A stretch of DNA of 64,000 bases from positions 1 to 64,000 of the forward strand of contig NZ_ATHL01000046.1 of the NCBI RefSeq assembly GCF_000445125.1, given 5' to 3'. The DNA comes from Novosphingobium lindaniclasticum LE124 (GTDB taxonomy: Bacteria > Pseudomonadota > Alphaproteobacteria > Sphingomonadales > Sphingomonadaceae). Each line of letters begins with the position of its first letter. Within the stretch, counting starts at the first letter, position 1. This document shows positions 63,113-64,000 of the stretch, one piece after another. The notes beneath the pieces are model-generated. The model saw only the letters and a list, made by a program, of their open reading frames with translations, did not search any database and had not been told where the DNA came from. A program made the translations under genes and the position numbers.

Positions 63113-63145
63113 GGTGGAAGTCAGTAATCCAGGCTGACTTCCACC
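63113..63145. terminator. perfect 12-bp inverted repeat at the convergent Rsh and DUF1905 3' ends
   Basis: GGTGGAAGTCAG (63113-63124) and CTGACTTCCACC (63134-63145) form a perfect 12-bp stem with a 9-base loop. The right arm lies within the last codons of the DUF1905 gene, so the signal is shared by both converging genes. It has no T tract. Confidence 0.65.
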
Positions 63146-63459
63146 GCATCCCCTTCCGCCAGCCCCTCCGCGCGGCGGACGGCGGCCTTTACCGGCAGCA
63201 GCCAGACCTGCTCCGCTGCCCCGTCATCGGACTTGCCGGGAAATACCGAGGTCGCAAAGCTGGTGGCGCCGATCCGCGCCTTGACCTTCAGCGATCCGAA
63301 GCCGCGCGCGGTCCCTTCCAGCTTGCGCATCACCGCCGTGCCGGAGAGCGCCTCGCCCGCTGCCCCGTCGATGGTGACGAAATGCCAGGTTCCGCTGCCC
63401 GAACCGCCGGTCCAGCGCCAGAGGCGGCCGGTGTGATGGAGCTGTTCCAGCAACGTCAT
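63121..63459 (-). CDS. DUF1905 protein
   Basis: A 112-aa protein of the DUF1905 family: WRWTGGSGSGTWHFVTIDG near the start, a VMRKLEGTARGFGSLKVKARIG middle and EGDAVEVSLDY at the end. Function unknown in this family, though members occur fused to YdeI/OmpD-like domains. The ATG overlaps the stop of the upstream gene (ATGA). Its 3' end forms one arm of a 12-bp inverted repeat. Confidence 0.88.
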   Translation of the reverse strand: MTLLEQLHHTGRLWRWTGGSGSGTWHFVTIDGAAGEALSGTAVMRKLEGTARGFGSLKVKARIGATSFATSVFPGKSDDGAAEQVWLLPVKAAVRRAEGLAEGDAVEVSLDY

Positions 63460-64000
63460 CGCGAGGCCTCGCGGATCGGCACCGGCACGTTGCAGACATC
63501 AACGCCGCCGGCGGGGTGGATATAAAAGTCGTCCTTACGGTTGGCGCGCTTCTCCACGTAGGCCGAGAAGCTGCGGCTGTCGGTTGAGAGATATTCGTAT
63601 TCCGGAAGGCCGGTCACTTCATTGCCCATGCGCACGGAGCGGATCGCCACGCGCTCCTGAGGCGTCCTGTAGAAGCCGATGTCCCCGCTGCCGCGCGGCA
63701 GGGCGGACAGGTTCTCGATCCCGGAGATCACCCGCCCGACGATCGCCACATTGCGATCGAGCTGACGCGGCGCATGGCCGATCACGGCGTAGAGTTCGGC
63801 GCCGGAGCCGGTGTCGGGCGAATTGTTCCGCCCGACGCCGACATAGCCGTAGCAGTGCACGGGCCAGGCATAGGCAGCGCGGTCAGCCGCAATCCTCTCC
63901 CGCTCCGGGAAAAGGCCGGGACTGCCGCTGGTTCGACCCATGGAGGAAGCGCTCTCGAGAGGGCCCATGGCCAGGGGCCAGCCATCGACGATCATCGTGC
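63456..64000 (-). CDS. cyclophilin-type peptidyl-prolyl cis-trans isomerase (partial, runs off the window)
   Basis: The C-terminal ~180 residues of a PPIase-like protein; the frame stays open through the window end, so the N-terminus lies outside. The segment GSGAELYAVIGHAPRQLDRNVAIVGRVISG is typical of cyclophilin-fold domains with the late-domain glycine-rich signature. The protein ends in ICH-type basic residues (PIREASR) and is coupled to DUF1905 by a 4-base overlap. Assignment is from this part only. Confidence 0.75.
   Translation of the reverse strand, partial: TMIVDGWPLAMGPLESASSMGRTSGSPGLFPERERIAADRAAYAWPVHCYGYVGVGRNNSPDTGSGAELYAVIGHAPRQLDRNVAIVGRVISGIENLSALPRGSGDIGFYRTPQERVAIRSVRMGNEVTGLPEYEYLSTDSRSFSAYVEKRANRKDDFYIHPAGGVDVCNVPVPIREASR

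Overview
The window is high-GC DNA from an alphaproteobacterium, most likely order Sphingomonadales (Novosphingobium- or Sphingomonas-like). The basis is family content and synteny: tol-pal behind ybgC, an alphaproteobacterial SspB, a his operon with interposed genes, PdeM, and sphingomonad-type intergenic palindromes. The genus is inference. There is no phage, integrase, transposase, CRISPR array or rRNA. One tRNA-Leu is present. Genes are closely packed with many ATGA/GTGA stop-start overlaps.

Layout. (1) 33-3730: an NDUFA9-like SDR, tRNA-Leu(CAG) and a solitary YdeP/FdhF-type molybdopterin oxidoreductase. (2) 4358-26473: a large exopolysaccharide locus. galE diverges from an outer-membrane export lipoprotein. 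A tightly coupled run follows: GT4, membrane-anchored clan-A glycosidase, GT4, two tandem hexapeptide acetyltransferases, Wzx flippase, Wzy-like polymerase and acyltransferase-3. Then come a UDP-glucuronate 4-epimerase, a first UDP-glucose dehydrogenase, another GT4, an O-antigen-ligase/Wzy protein, a Wzc-type tyrosine autokinase, an unrecognised 390-aa protein and a second, different UDP-glucose dehydrogenase. Together these point to a Wzx/Wzy-made acidic polymer (GlcA/GalA, probably O-acylated). No priming glycosyltransferase is in view. (3) 26562-32384: small lipoproteins, secreted and membrane proteins, OsmC and PhnA-like proteins. (4) 32429-41279: a Kdo/capsule region with a KpsC-like Kdo transferase, an IMPase-family phosphatase, a DUF2279 protein, a PhyH-type dioxygenase, kdsD, kdsB, kdsA and a TIM-barrel isomerase. 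(5) 41567-46810: duplicated small membrane proteins around a DUF1810 gene, then dapD, a lipoprotein, gmk and sspB. (6) 46999-51472: hisB-hisH-hisA-hisF-hisE, interleaved with a YCII protein, a 29-codon ORF, a small membrane protein and a mini PEP-CTERM protein, ending in a HIT protein. (7) 51615-56282: ybgC-tolQ-tolR-tolA-tolB-pal. (8) 56368-64000: a J-domain protein, infC (probably starting at AUA), pdeM, hemF, an SDR behind a perfect inverted repeat, a PilZ protein, the RelA/SpoT enzyme, a DUF1905 protein and a cyclophilin-type PPIase that runs off the end.

Functionally, regions 2 and 4 supply cell-surface glycans (nucleotide sugars, assembly, export, Kdo anchor). Region 7 maintains the envelope. 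The rest is amino-acid, haem and stringent-response housekeeping. The least explained items are the glycosidase and acetyltransferase pair in the EPS operon, the 390-aa protein after the autokinase, the duplicated small TM proteins, and the small ORFs inserted in the his operon.
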